A stretch of DNA of 64,000 nt, taken from CAVXDY01 sp963760715 (GTDB taxonomy: Bacteria > Actinomycetota > Thermoleophilia > Miltoncostaeales > Miltoncostaeaceae). The stretch's first letter is position 1; each line of letters starts with the position of its first letter. A program made the translations under genes and the position numbers. Location: positions 558,001 through 622,000 of the forward strand of contig CAVXDY010000007.1 in the NCBI GenBank assembly GCA_963760715.1, read 5' to 3'. Under the pieces are notes generated by a model. It was not told the DNA's origin, did not search any database, and saw only the letters and a program-made list of their open reading frames with translations. Below, in pieces: positions 7,691 through 15,359 of this stretch.

Positions 7691-8352
7691 TGCGGGCGCA
7701 GCCGGAAACCCACCCCGCGCACGGTCTCGATCCACGAGGGGTCGCCCAGCTTGCGCCGCAGCGACGACACGTGGACGTCGATCGTCTTGGACGGCCCGTA
7801 CCAGCGGGTGCCCCAGACGTCCTCCAGGATCCTGCGCCGGTCGATGGCGGCGCCCGGATCGGCGGCCAGCAGCTCGAGCAGCGCGAACTCCTTCGGGGTC
7901 AGCGCGACGTCGCCGCCGTCGACGCGCACACGGTGCTCGCGCCGATCGACCTCGAGGGCGCCCACCACCAGCACCGGGTCGGGCTCCGGCTGGAGGCCGT
8001 TCTCGGACACGCGGCGCATGACGGCGTTGATGCGCGCGATCAGCTCGCGGATCCCGAACGGCTTGACGACGTAGTCGTCGGCGCCGAGCTCCAGGCCGAC
8101 GACGCGGTCGACCTCCTCGCCCTTGGCGGTGACCATGATGATCGGGACCCGGGACCGCGCCCGCATCTGGCGGGCGACGCTGTATCCGTCGAGATCGGGC
8201 AGGCGCAGGTCGAGCAGCACGAGGTCGGGCTCCTCGGCGGCGAGCGCGTCGCTCCCGTTCGCGACCCGCTCCACCTCGAATCCCTCGCGCTTCAGGCCGG
8301 CCACCAGGGGCTCGGCGATCCCGTCATCGTCCTCGACGACCAGCAGCTTCAT
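7687..8352 (-). CDS. OmpR-family response regulator
   Basis: 221 aa. Receiver domain with acidic pocket (VVEDDDG), phosphorylated Asp in LVLLDLRLPDLDG, Thr/Ser switch (IIMVTAKG) and Lys in YVVKPFG. The C-terminal winged helix contains LTPKEFALLELL and TIDVHVSSLRRKLG. MKLLVVEDD at 8352 matches the usual family start; ATG at 8364 is an alternative. It is translationally coupled to the kinase. Divergent from the small membrane gene at 8554, with a 9-bp inverted repeat between them that could be its operator. Confidence 0.94.
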   Translation of the reverse strand: MKLLVVEDDDGIAEPLVAGLKREGFEVERVANGSDALAAEEPDLVLLDLRLPDLDGYSVARQMRARSRVPIIMVTAKGEEVDRVVGLELGADDYVVKPFGIRELIARINAVMRRVSENGLQPEPDPVLVVGALEVDRREHRVRVDGGDVALTPKEFALLELLAADPGAAIDRRRILEDVWGTRWYGPSKTIDVHVSSLRRKLGDPSWIETVRGVGFRLRPQ

Positions 8353-8413
8353 CGGTCGAATCATGGCGCGCCCGGACGCGCCCGGCGAACGACCTTCCGT
8401 TCCTTTACCAATC

Positions 8414-8458
8414 CGTGGCGGTCTCCGTGAAGCCCGTGACCCCGCGAAAACCGCCACG
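8414..8458. promoter_or_regulatory. Inverted repeat between response regulator and divergent small membrane gene
   Basis: CGTGGCGGT at 8414-8422 and ACCGCCACG at 8450-8458 are perfect inverse complements 27 bp apart. CCGTG also recurs at 8413, 8425 and 8434. They lie in the 200-bp divergent intergenic region, the natural place for the response regulator to bind. No footprint evidence; OmpR-type regulators usually bind direct repeats, so the assignment is tentative. Confidence 0.35.
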
Positions 8459-8553
8459 TCACTACTGTCGGATCACCGGTTCTCGGGAGGAGGCGACACG
8501 AACGGACTGATCGTGGCGCGCACCGGCGGCCACCGTCTCGCCGGAGGCCTGCG

Positions 8554-8781
8554 GTGACCGGCCCGAGCCGGTGGAGGCGGTGGCGTGGTCCCGTGACCAT
8601 CGGTCTCGCCGTCATCGTCCTCGCGATCGCCGCGGCGCTCGCCAACGTCGCCCTGCTCGGCTCGACCGGCGACAACCGCATCGGACACCTGCGCCCGGTG
8701 GGCTCCACGCCCTCCACGACGGTGGCGTCGCCGGTGCCGCCGCCGACGACGATCGACGCCGACCACGATGGCGACGACTAG
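8554..8781 (+). CDS. Small single-pass membrane protein with acidic tail
   Basis: 75 aa. A basic N-terminus (RWRRWRG) precedes one hydrophobic helix (VTIGLAVIVLAIAAALANVALL), placing a Thr/Pro-rich region outside that ends DADHDGDD. The GTG start has GGAGG 8 nt upstream. No family recognised. It is divergent from the two-component genes and so may be a target or accessory of that system, like other small membrane proteins next to kinases. The acidic/His end recalls the secreted protein at 3735-4271. Confidence 0.65.
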   Translation: MTGPSRWRRWRGPVTIGLAVIVLAIAAALANVALLGSTGDNRIGHLRPVGSTPSTTVASPVPPPTTIDADHDGDD

Positions 8782-8819
8782 GGGTCGGCGTGACGGCGCC
8801 ATCTGCCGATAGAACAGGA

Positions 8820-8922
8820 GACCGGCTCCCCGGCTGAGCGGTGGGGGAGTCCACGGGACACCGCGCGGGCACGCGCGGCGTCTCGTCGTCGCTCTGTATG
8901 CATTCGTACAGGGGAGCCGGTC
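8820..8922. other. 103-nt structured element closed by a 12-bp perfect inverted repeat
   Basis: GACCGGCTCCCC (8820-8831) pairs exactly with GGGGAGCCGGTC (8911-8922). Inside are further perfect stems: GCGGTG (8838-8843) with CACCGC (8859-8864), the overlapping CCGCGC (8861-8866) with GCGCGG (8873-8878), and TGTA (8895-8898) with TACA (8907-8910). It lies between the small membrane gene and the secreted protein gene at 8984, with no ORF. It could be a structured RNA, a paired terminator, or a MITE-like remnant. The strand is undetermined. Confidence 0.45.
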
Positions 8923-8970
8923 GCGATTCTTCCCGCGACGACGCCCTTGGGCCCGGCGACGGCCGGGGCA

Positions 8971-8976
8971 TAGGGT
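8971..8976 (+). promoter_or_regulatory. Leaderless-type -10 element TAGGGT
   Basis: TAGGGT ends 7 nt before GTG at 8984, the arrangement of actinobacterial leaderless promoters (TANNNT, then start codon). It favours 8984 over the in-frame GTG at 8975, which would lie inside the -10 box. Confidence 0.5.
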
Positions 8977-8983
8977 GGGCCGG

Positions 8984-10282
8984 GTGAATCCACGATGCCG
9001 GCCCGGGGTGCTCGCGCTCCTGGCTCTCGCGATGCTCTGCCTGCCCACCGTGGCGCAGGCTCGCCTCGCCCCGACGGCCCTCATCGTGGAGGGGCGGTCG
9101 ATCGCGGGGGTGCACATCGGGGACACCCGGGCGCAGGTGGTCCGGGCCTGGGGACCGCCGGATGGGCGCTGCACGCGCGTGCCGGTCTACCGCGGCACGA
9201 CGTGCGAGCACCTCGGCCACCTGCACGTGACCTACGACGGCACCGACCACGTGGCGGCGATCACGGCGGACTACCGGGTCAACGTGACCCAGACGCGGAT
9301 CCGCGGCGACCGCCGTCGCGGCATCTACGCGACGCGCGCCGGCATCGGGCCGGTCGTGGCCCAGAACACGATCATCCGCCACTACGGGCGGAAGCTCACG
9401 CTCCTGCCGCGCCGCACCGACCCCGGCTTCGGCGGGGTCGATCGGACCTGGGTCGTCCGCGGCCCGGCCGGCCGCCTCACCCTCTTCGGCGTGACCGGGT
9501 CGAGCGGCGGTCGCAACGGCGGCCAGATCATCGACATGACCGTGGCCCGGGCGCGGACCCCCGTCGTCACCGGCCCGGCGCGGCTCGGCGTCGGCGCGGT
9601 CGCCCCCGTCTCTGCCGACGGCCTCGTCCCCGGGCTGCCCTACCGCTTCGAGGTGCTCTTCCCGGGCGCCGCGGAGCCGGTGGGGCTGGCCTCGGTGACG
9701 TCGGATGCCCGTGGCCACGCGGAGGCGGCGATCGCGTACGACGGCCCTCTCGCCGAGGCGCTGGCGGCCAAGAGCACGGCGATCTCCGGCGATCTCGCGG
9801 GGAGCCTGCGCATCGCGGCGCTGGACGGCGTGGAGGTTCCCGGTGCGGGCGATGGCCGCCCCTTCTGGCTTGGGCCGATGGTCACGAGCGCTCCGGTCGC
9901 CGTCGCCGCACCGGTCGTCACGATGACCGTCGAGCCGGCCGGCCCCGTGAGCTTCGACACGCCGCTCACCGTGCGCTTCGGCGGGCTGCCGCCGACCACG
10001 CTCCAGGGCGACCAGGCGCCGGGCCTCAGCTACGAGCTGGTGTTCCAGGCGCCCTGCGGGAACCCGGACCAGCACGTCTTCCAGGATCCGGTGGCCGGGG
10101 TGCTGAGCCTGCCGGGCGCCGCCGACCGAAGCAGCCCCCAGCGCGCCGTGCGGAGCGACTGCGGCCTGGCGGCCGGCCAGTCGGTGACCGTCCCGCTGGT
10201 GCTCTTCCGCGACATCGACCTCGCCTCGGGCGCCACGAGGAGGCTCGTGGCCGCGACGGTGCCGGTCACCTTCCTCGGCTAG
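8984..10282 (+). CDS. Secreted protein of unknown function
   Basis: 432 aa. Signal peptide (GVLALLALAMLCLPTVAQA) and then a region beginning AGVHIGDTRAQVVRAWGPPD, which resembles the repeated beta-alpha unit of small outer-surface proteins that open with G(V/I)xxGDT or GMT. The rest is predicted extracellular beta-rich sequence with few Cys. GTG at 8984 is chosen over 8975 because a -10 box overlaps the latter. The gene converges with a small membrane protein gene 3 nt away. Function not recognised. Confidence 0.7.
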   Translation: MNPRCRPGVLALLALAMLCLPTVAQARLAPTALIVEGRSIAGVHIGDTRAQVVRAWGPPDGRCTRVPVYRGTTCEHLGHLHVTYDGTDHVAAITADYRVNVTQTRIRGDRRRGIYATRAGIGPVVAQNTIIRHYGRKLTLLPRRTDPGFGGVDRTWVVRGPAGRLTLFGVTGSSGGRNGGQIIDMTVARARTPVVTGPARLGVGAVAPVSADGLVPGLPYRFEVLFPGAAEPVGLASVTSDARGHAEAAIAYDGPLAEALAAKSTAISGDLAGSLRIAALDGVEVPGAGDGRPFWLGPMVTSAPVAVAAPVVTMTVEPAGPVSFDTPLTVRFGGLPPTTLQGDQAPGLSYELVFQAPCGNPDQHVFQDPVAGVLSLPGAADRSSPQRAVRSDCGLAAGQSVTVPLVLFRDIDLASGATRRLVAATVPVTFLG

Positions 10283-10285
10283 CGC

Positions 10286-10543
10286 TCAGCGCCGGCGGGT
10301 GATGGCCACCCCCACGACCCCGACGATGAGGAGCCCGATCATGAGCTGCCGGGCGTATGGCACGGTGATGGTCGTCGTCTTGCTGAAGGCGTACTCGGTC
10401 TTACCGCTGGAGCGGTCGATCCGGCAGGGGTAGCCCGAGTCATGGGCCGTGCCGGCGGCGTCGCGGCAGTCCGGGGCGGCGAGCCGGCCGAGGCCGAGGA
10501 GCACCCCCACGATGAGAGCGGCGAGGGCGATGAGCCGAAGCAG
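10286..10543 (-). CDS. Small membrane protein with two hydrophobic helices
   Basis: 85 aa if translation begins at CTG 10543. AAAGGA lies 7 nt upstream of that codon, and the frame from it gives LLRLIALAALIVGVLLGLG, a complete N-terminal hydrophobic helix that GTG at 10510 would cut in half. Two Cys (PDC, YPC) lie in an exported loop, and a second helix (MIGLLIVGVVGVAI) ends in TRRR. No family was recognised. If CTG is wrong the gene is 10286-10510. Confidence 0.55.
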   Translation of the reverse strand: MLRLIALAALIVGVLLGLGRLAAPDCRDAAGTAHDSGYPCRIDRSSGKTEYAFSKTTTITVPYARQLMIGLLIVGVVGVAITRRR

Positions 10544-10646
10544 GGCCGGGTCCTTTCTCGCTCCCGGAAACGGTACACGGGGGAGAAATCGCCCAGCGTG
10601 AGGAGACCCCCGCGAAGTGTCGGCGGTGCAGTCGCCCCCGGCTGAC

Positions 10647-10676
10647 TTGATTTAGTCGCCTGTAGTAGACTAGACT
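10647..10676 (+). promoter_or_regulatory. AT-rich promoter with dyad symmetry upstream of HicB-like gene
   Basis: TTGATT (10647-10652) and TAGACT (10671-10676) are 18 bp apart, a sigma-70-like pair. GACT-N6-AGTC overlaps the -35 and the imperfect palindrome GTAGTAGACTAGACTAC overlaps the -10. This AT-rich patch stands out in GC-rich DNA. It could be an autoregulatory operator for the HTH protein encoded at 10765. Confidence 0.5.
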
Positions 10677-10764
10677 ACCCCCTGCGCGCCGGTCCGAAGT
10701 GCCCGGGGATCGACGAAGCGCACCGCGCCAGGGTCATCCGCGCGGCTATCGGGGGGTTGACGGA

Positions 10765-11553
10765 ATGACGCAGCGCACGATCTACACGGTCACCGCGACG
10801 CGTGCGGGGGAGTGGTGGGCGCTGGACGTGCCCGGGGTCCCCGGTGCGTCGTCGCGCGCGCGCCGGCTGGACCAGGCCGAGGGCGCGGCCCGCGCGGCGA
10901 TCGCCCTCCTCCTCGACGTTCCGGCGGACAGCTTCGGAGTCGAGGTGGAGCCGGAGCTCGAGGGGCCGTCGGGCGAGCTGCTGCACGTCGCCCGCATCGC
11001 CCGCGAGCGGGCGGAGCTGGCGCAGGAGGAGGCGCGCGCGACGACCATCGCGGCGGTTCAGACGTTCGCCGGCCAGGGGATGACGGTCCGCGACATCGGA
11101 CGCCTGATCGGCGTCTCCCACCAGCAGGCCGCCAAGCTCCTGCGCCGCGGCGCGCGCGCGGGGTCCCTCTCGGAAGCGGGGTTCGACGCGATGACCACCC
11201 AACCCTGGAAGCACATCGACACGATGGGCGAGCCCGAGCGGCGCGCCCGGTTCGCGGAGCGCATGCAGTCGGCGCGCGAGGAGATCGCCGCCGCCGCCCC
11301 GGAGTCGGTGGGGCTCCCCGAGCACACGATCACCGTCGAGGCCCGGGCGGACTGGGGCGACGACGATCACATGGTGGATCTCCTCCACGCCATGGACGCG
11401 CGGCCGGACCTCTCCGGGCGGGCGGTGGGTGCCAGGGTGCGGATGTCCATCATCGGCGTGACCGTCACGGTCAGGGCCAAGACCGAGAAGGTGGCGCAGG
11501 AGACGGCGACCATCGCCCTCATCGACGAGATGAAGGCGCTCGGCCTGGTCTGA
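10765..11553 (+). CDS. HicB-like domain protein with helix-turn-helix and C-terminal domain
   Basis: 262 aa from ATG 10765. Residues 1-70 (YTVTATRAGEWWALDVPGVP) look like the HicB partial RNase-H fold of type II antitoxins. About 90-125 is a helix-turn-helix (VRDIGRLIGVSHQQAAKLLR). The remaining 140 residues form a separate domain ending in a beta/alpha unit (VRMSIIGVTVTVRAK) not recognised. No HicA toxin gene is adjacent, so it may be an orphan regulator and not half of a toxin-antitoxin pair. A distinct AT-rich promoter with dyads precedes it. Confidence 0.65.
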   Translation: MTQRTIYTVTATRAGEWWALDVPGVPGASSRARRLDQAEGAARAAIALLLDVPADSFGVEVEPELEGPSGELLHVARIARERAELAQEEARATTIAAVQTFAGQGMTVRDIGRLIGVSHQQAAKLLRRGARAGSLSEAGFDAMTTQPWKHIDTMGEPERRARFAERMQSAREEIAAAAPESVGLPEHTITVEARADWGDDDHMVDLLHAMDARPDLSGRAVGARVRMSIIGVTVTVRAKTEKVAQETATIALIDEMKALGLV

Positions 11554-11589
11554 GTGCGATCGCCCCGCCGCCCGTGGCGCGGCCGGGGG

Positions 11590-12321
11590 TTAGGTGATGG
11601 TGACCGGCGTGCCCGATCTCATGCGCGAGGCGAGCCACATCACGCTGTCCGTGGACAGCCGCACGCAGCCGTGGGAGACGGCGGTCCCCAGTCGCCCCCC
11701 GATGTTGTTGAGGCCGTGGAGGGCGATCTGGCCGGGGCCGCCCTCGAACTCCTGGAACACGCCCGAGCGGGCGCTCAGGGCCAGGGCGTACGGTGCTCCG
11801 GCGCGCCCGGCGGACAGCCTCACGTTCTCCTCGACGAAATAGGTGCCGCGGGGTGTGGGGGTGGAGGGCGCGCCGACGATCGCGGAGAAGCTGCGCATCT
11901 TCACGCCGCCCCGGTACACGATGACCGTGCGGGACCCGACGTTGACGACGATGTGCCACGGGGTCGTCGAGCGGGTGGTCCCGGCCGCGCTGATCCAGCC
12001 GGTCCGCGGGGGCGTCGGGCCTCCGATGGCGCGGCCGGGCAGGCGGACCTTGAACCAGAATCGCCCGTTGTCGTCCTGGATCTGGGCGAGCATCGGCAGC
12101 ACGGTGCGCGCGCCCGTGAGCGGCCGCTTGGCGCTCACGTGCGCCACCTTCCGACCGCCGGCCGCGGGCTTGGCGCGGACCGTCTGGCCGCCGAGCAGGG
12201 TGACGGTGTCCTGCAGCGGGGCGACCCCCGCCGCCTGCGCCCCCTGGCCGCCGGCGGGCGCCAGCAGCAGGGACGCGGCGACGGCGGAGAGGACGCAGGT
12301 GGCCCCGAGGCGTGCTCTCAT
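11590..12321 (-). CDS. L,D-transpeptidase (YkuD family), secreted
   Basis: 243 aa. Signal peptide (GATCVLSAVAASLLLAPAGG), an SH3-like region (about 35-110), then the YkuD catalytic domain with active-site Cys in SHGCVRLS and the upstream His in IALHGLNN. It makes 3-3 peptidoglycan crosslinks or links proteins to the wall, outside the membrane. The ATG overlaps the stop of the upstream ice-binding-like gene, so the two are co-translated. Expected family size and all catalytic residues are present. Confidence 0.93.
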   Translation of the reverse strand: MRARLGATCVLSAVAASLLLAPAGGQGAQAAGVAPLQDTVTLLGGQTVRAKPAAGGRKVAHVSAKRPLTGARTVLPMLAQIQDDNGRFWFKVRLPGRAIGGPTPPRTGWISAAGTTRSTTPWHIVVNVGSRTVIVYRGGVKMRSFSAIVGAPSTPTPRGTYFVEENVRLSAGRAGAPYALALSARSGVFQEFEGGPGQIALHGLNNIGGRLGTAVSHGCVRLSTDSVMWLASRMRSGTPVTIT

Positions 12322-13526
12322 CAGCCCGTGAACCCGCTGGTGCCGCGCGCCGGTCGCGACGGCGCCACCTGCTGCACCTCGGCGCACGTCCTGAACAGCA
12401 TGTTGAGCGTGGCCGGCGGGGTGGTGTCCGTGAACGTGACGCGCGCCCGGATGTTGTGCACCCCGTCGCCGGCCGAGATCAACGCTCCGAACGGCGCCCT
12501 GTTGCGGGTGGTGAGGAAGCGCCCGTCGAGCGAGAACACGACCCTCTTGATCGCGAGGCCCCGGACGAAGGTCTGGAAGTTCCGGCTCACGCAGCGGCCG
12601 GTGCCGAACTGCGCGATCGACCGGGCCACCGAGCGCGGCGTGGTGGTGAAGAGCGCGGACCCGTTCGAGGCGTCCGGCCCGGTGCCGCCCGGCCCGGTGC
12701 CGCCCGGCCCCGTCCCGCCCGGCGGCGTCCCGCCCGGCGGCGTTCCGCCCGTGGGGGTCGTGCAGCGCGCGGCGCTGATGTTGTCGTTGATCATCGTGAC
12801 GGCGCCGTTGCGCGCGAACGCGCGCCCCAGCACCGTGACCCCGTTGTTCATCGAGATCGACTGCATGGCCATGATGACGCCGGAGAAGTTGCTGGTGGTC
12901 CCGAGCGTCGCGGAGCTGCCGACCTGCCAGTAGACGTTGCACGCCTGCGCGCCGTTGATGAGGTTCACCCTGCTCGCCGACGCGGTGGTCAGCGTGGAGC
13001 CGGCCTGGAACACGAAGACCGAGTTGGGGTTGCCCTGGGCGTCGAGCGTGAGTGCCCCGGTCAGGCCCAGCGACGAGGAGGACTTGTAGACGCCGGAGGT
13101 GAGCGTGAGGCCGCCGAGGTCCGCCGGGATCGCGAGGGCGGGAAGCCGTCCGGCCGCATCGTTGTAGGCGGTCACCAGGTCGGTCTTCGCCTGGACCGCG
13201 ACCGCGTCGGCCACGTGGATCGTTCCGTTCACCAGGCCGGGCGGGAACCCGGGCACCGCGCTTCCCGGGGCAAGCCCGAGATCGCCGTTCACCACGGTCG
13301 GGCCGGTGTTCGTCACCGTCGAGCCGCCGAGGACCGCGAAGCTGTCGGCCGTTCCGAGGCCGACGGGCGGCTGTGCACCGAGCGCGCCGCTCACCGGCAG
13401 CGCGAGCGCCGCGAGCGAGCCCGCGGCCATGAGCCCCCCGATCCAGGCGAGACGCCTGCGCCTCCCCCCGTTCCTTGCGTGACCTTCGGCCGCTGTGCGG
13501 CCGCGGTGCGGGGTGGAGGTATTCAC
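12321..13526 (-). CDS. DUF3494 ice-binding-like secreted protein
   Basis: 401 aa from GTG 13526, which has AAGGGG 7 nt upstream; ATG at 13571 is in frame but has no ribosome site. After a signal sequence (LAWIGGLMAAGSLAALALP) comes the DUF3494 beta-solenoid: ADSFAVLGGSTVTNTG, GDLGLAPGSAVPGFPPG, LTSGVYKSSSSLGLTG, FVFQAGSTLTTA and VLGRAFARNGAVTM. Proteins with this fold bind ice or act as adhesins. A PPGGT/GPGGT linker (12676-12755, 15-bp period) joins a C-terminal region of about 130 residues with Cys. Coupled to an L,D-transpeptidase. The family name does not prove ice binding. Confidence 0.85.
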   Translation of the reverse strand: MNTSTPHRGRTAAEGHARNGGRRRRLAWIGGLMAAGSLAALALPVSGALGAQPPVGLGTADSFAVLGGSTVTNTGPTVVNGDLGLAPGSAVPGFPPGLVNGTIHVADAVAVQAKTDLVTAYNDAAGRLPALAIPADLGGLTLTSGVYKSSSSLGLTGALTLDAQGNPNSVFVFQAGSTLTTASASRVNLINGAQACNVYWQVGSSATLGTTSNFSGVIMAMQSISMNNGVTVLGRAFARNGAVTMINDNISAARCTTPTGGTPPGGTPPGGTGPGGTGPGGTGPDASNGSALFTTTPRSVARSIAQFGTGRCVSRNFQTFVRGLAIKRVVFSLDGRFLTTRNRAPFGALISAGDGVHNIRARVTFTDTTPPATLNMLFRTCAEVQQVAPSRPARGTSGFTG

Positions 13527-13613
13527 GCGCGATCCCCTTCCGGGATCTGACTCGGCTAGAACACCATTCATCGACGCCGCGGCCCTCGAACTTGAAGAGC
13601 CTGGTGTCCCCGG

Positions 13614-13877
13614 CTACCGGCCGGGCGGCTCGACCCCGAGCTCGGCGAGGCCGGTCAGGTTGACGGCGGCCATGCCCCGGACCTCCACGAGCACCATCAG
13701 CACCGAGTCGCAGCTCCGGCAGCGGGCGACGGTGCCGGGAGCCCGCAGGTAGACGCGCATCTCGGCCACCTGCCCGGCCGCGCCGCAGTGGGCGCAGACG
13801 CCCCGGGCGGTGGTCATCTCGACCCCGAAGACCTCTCGCAGCAGACCTCCGATGGCGTTGCCGTCGAGCGCGTCCAT
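13614..13877 (-). CDS. DUF6510-like small zinc-binding protein
   Basis: 87 aa beginning MDALDGNAIGG. Four Cys in two pairs (CAHC and CRSC) suggest one zinc ribbon (about residues 28-60). Proteins of this type accompany the sulfite-oxidase-like/flavoprotein pair in actinobacteria, as here. The start touches the flavoprotein stop at 13877. Role unknown; assembly or maturation of the oxidoreductase is possible. Confidence 0.72.
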   Translation of the reverse strand: MDALDGNAIGGLLREVFGVEMTTARGVCAHCGAAGQVAEMRVYLRAPGTVARCRSCDSVLMVLVEVRGMAAVNLTGLAELGVEPPGR

Positions 13878-14593
13878 CAGCCTCCTCCGGTGGCGCCGAA
13901 GCGCTCGGTCCTGATCCGCGCGGGCGGGTGGCCGAGGTCCACCAGCGACTGCGCGACGACCTCCACGAAGGGGGTGGGACCGCAGACGAACGCCAGCGGG
14001 TTCTGCGCCGCCGGCCAGGCCAGCTCCGAGAGCAGGGCCGCGTCCACCCGCCCCGTGCGCCCGGTCCAGCCCGGCGGCTGCGCGCGGGTCAGCGTGTGGA
14101 CGACCTGTACGCCGGGGTCCGGCGCGTCGAGCTCGGCGCGGTAGATCACGTCCTCCAGGGTGCGGGAGGAATAGAGCAGCCGGATGGGAGCCCCGGCGCC
14201 GACGCGCCGCCGGTGCCGGAGCATCGCCCGGAACGGCACGACCCCGGATCCCCCCGCCACCAGCAGCAGCGGGGCGTCGTCGTCCGCGTCCCAGACGAAG
14301 TAGCCGCCGATCGGCCCGCGAACCTCGATGGTGTCGCCCGGTCGCAGCTCCTCCGTGAGGTAGGGGGAGACCTCGCCGTCGTCGAGGCGCTCGACCGTGA
14401 TGGCCGGCGCCTCACCCGGGGCCGAGGCGATCGAGTAGCCGCGCTGCGCCGTGTAGCCGTCGTCGGCCGTGAGCCGCACGTCGATGTGCTGCCCGGCGCG
14501 ATGGCCCGGCCAGTCCGGCACGTCGAGCTCCAGCGTCCGCACCCGCGGCGTCTCGTCGACCGTGGAGCGAACCGTGGCGAGCCGCCAGCTCAA
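13877..14593 (-). CDS. FAD/NAD-binding oxidoreductase (ferredoxin reductase-like)
   Basis: 238 aa. FAD domain (about 1-95) with RGYSIAS, the RxYS-type FAD motif, then a phosphate-binding EVRGPIGGYF and an NAD(P)-binding domain with VAGGSGVVPFRAML and a late CGPTPFVE. The final Cys-Gly-Pro motif and C-terminal aromatic Phe match the ferredoxin-NADP reductase superfamily without a plant-type 2Fe-2S domain. TTG at 14593 is the start because it overlaps the upstream stop (TTGA) and precedes SWRLATV. It should feed electrons to or from the molybdopterin enzyme encoded upstream. Confidence 0.9.
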   Translation of the reverse strand: MSWRLATVRSTVDETPRVRTLELDVPDWPGHRAGQHIDVRLTADDGYTAQRGYSIASAPGEAPAITVERLDDGEVSPYLTEELRPGDTIEVRGPIGGYFVWDADDDAPLLLVAGGSGVVPFRAMLRHRRRVGAGAPIRLLYSSRTLEDVIYRAELDAPDPGVQVVHTLTRAQPPGWTGRTGRVDAALLSELAWPAAQNPLAFVCGPTPFVEVVAQSLVDLGHPPARIRTERFGATGGG

Positions 14594-15195
14594 TCGCCCG
14601 CGTACCGCTGCTCGAGCCACGGGTCGCCGTGGTTGTGGTACCCGTACCGCTCCCAGAACCCGGGCTCGTCGTCGTCGCGCAGCTCGAGGCCGCGCACCCA
14701 CTTCGCGCTCTTCCAGAAGTAGAGGTGCGGAACCAGCAGGCGGGCCGGGCCGCCGTGCTCCGGCTCGAGCGGCCGCCCGTCGTAGCCGAACGCCACCCAC
14801 GCCCTGCCGCCGGTCACGTCCTCGATCGGCAGGTTGGTGGTGTACCCGCCGTCGCAGAAGGCCAGCACGTGGGGGGAGTCGTGCTCGTCCATTCCGAGCA
14901 GCGTATCCACGCTGACGCCCTGCCAGGCCGTGTCGAGCTTCGACCAGCTCGTGACGCAGTGGATGTCGGCGGTGATCGTCTCGGTCGGGAGCGCCCTGAA
15001 CTCCTCCCACGTCCAGCTCCGGACGTCGTCTCCGTCGACGATCGAGAACGTCCACTCGTCGAGCGGCGTGTGGGGTGTGGGGCCGGCCGAGAGCACCGGG
15101 AAGTCGCCGGTCAGGTGCTGGCCGGGCGGGATGCGGGCCGCGTCCGGGCCCGGGTCACGCCGCCGGCCGTGGAAGCCGCGGGACGCGAAGGACAT
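14590..15195 (-). CDS. Sulfite oxidase-like molybdopterin oxidoreductase
   Basis: 201 aa, the catalytic Moco domain only. Cys in ADIHCVTSWSKLD is the conserved molybdenum ligand; GYTTNLPIED and HGGPARLLVPHLYFWKSAKWV match the family core. No signal peptide, no heme domain and no C-terminal dimerisation domain, as in the compact YuiH-like group, so it is probably cytoplasmic. First gene of the three-gene minus operon ending at 13614. The substrate is not known for this subgroup; sulfite should not be assumed. Confidence 0.9.
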   Translation of the reverse strand: MSFASRGFHGRRRDPGPDAARIPPGQHLTGDFPVLSAGPTPHTPLDEWTFSIVDGDDVRSWTWEEFRALPTETITADIHCVTSWSKLDTAWQGVSVDTLLGMDEHDSPHVLAFCDGGYTTNLPIEDVTGGRAWVAFGYDGRPLEPEHGGPARLLVPHLYFWKSAKWVRGLELRDDDEPGFWERYGYHNHGDPWLEQRYAGD

Positions 15196-15359
15196 GCCAG
15201 GTCTCCTGGAGTTGACGCCGGGGCGCCGAGCTTACGCCGGAGCGAGGGCCCGCTCGCGTGCCCGGTCGGAGCGGGATCCCACCTGATCGGCCCTCCGGAA
15301 ACCCCGGGTGGCGGTCTAGACTCCACGTCCGGTACGGCGACCAGGGGGAAGGGAACACG

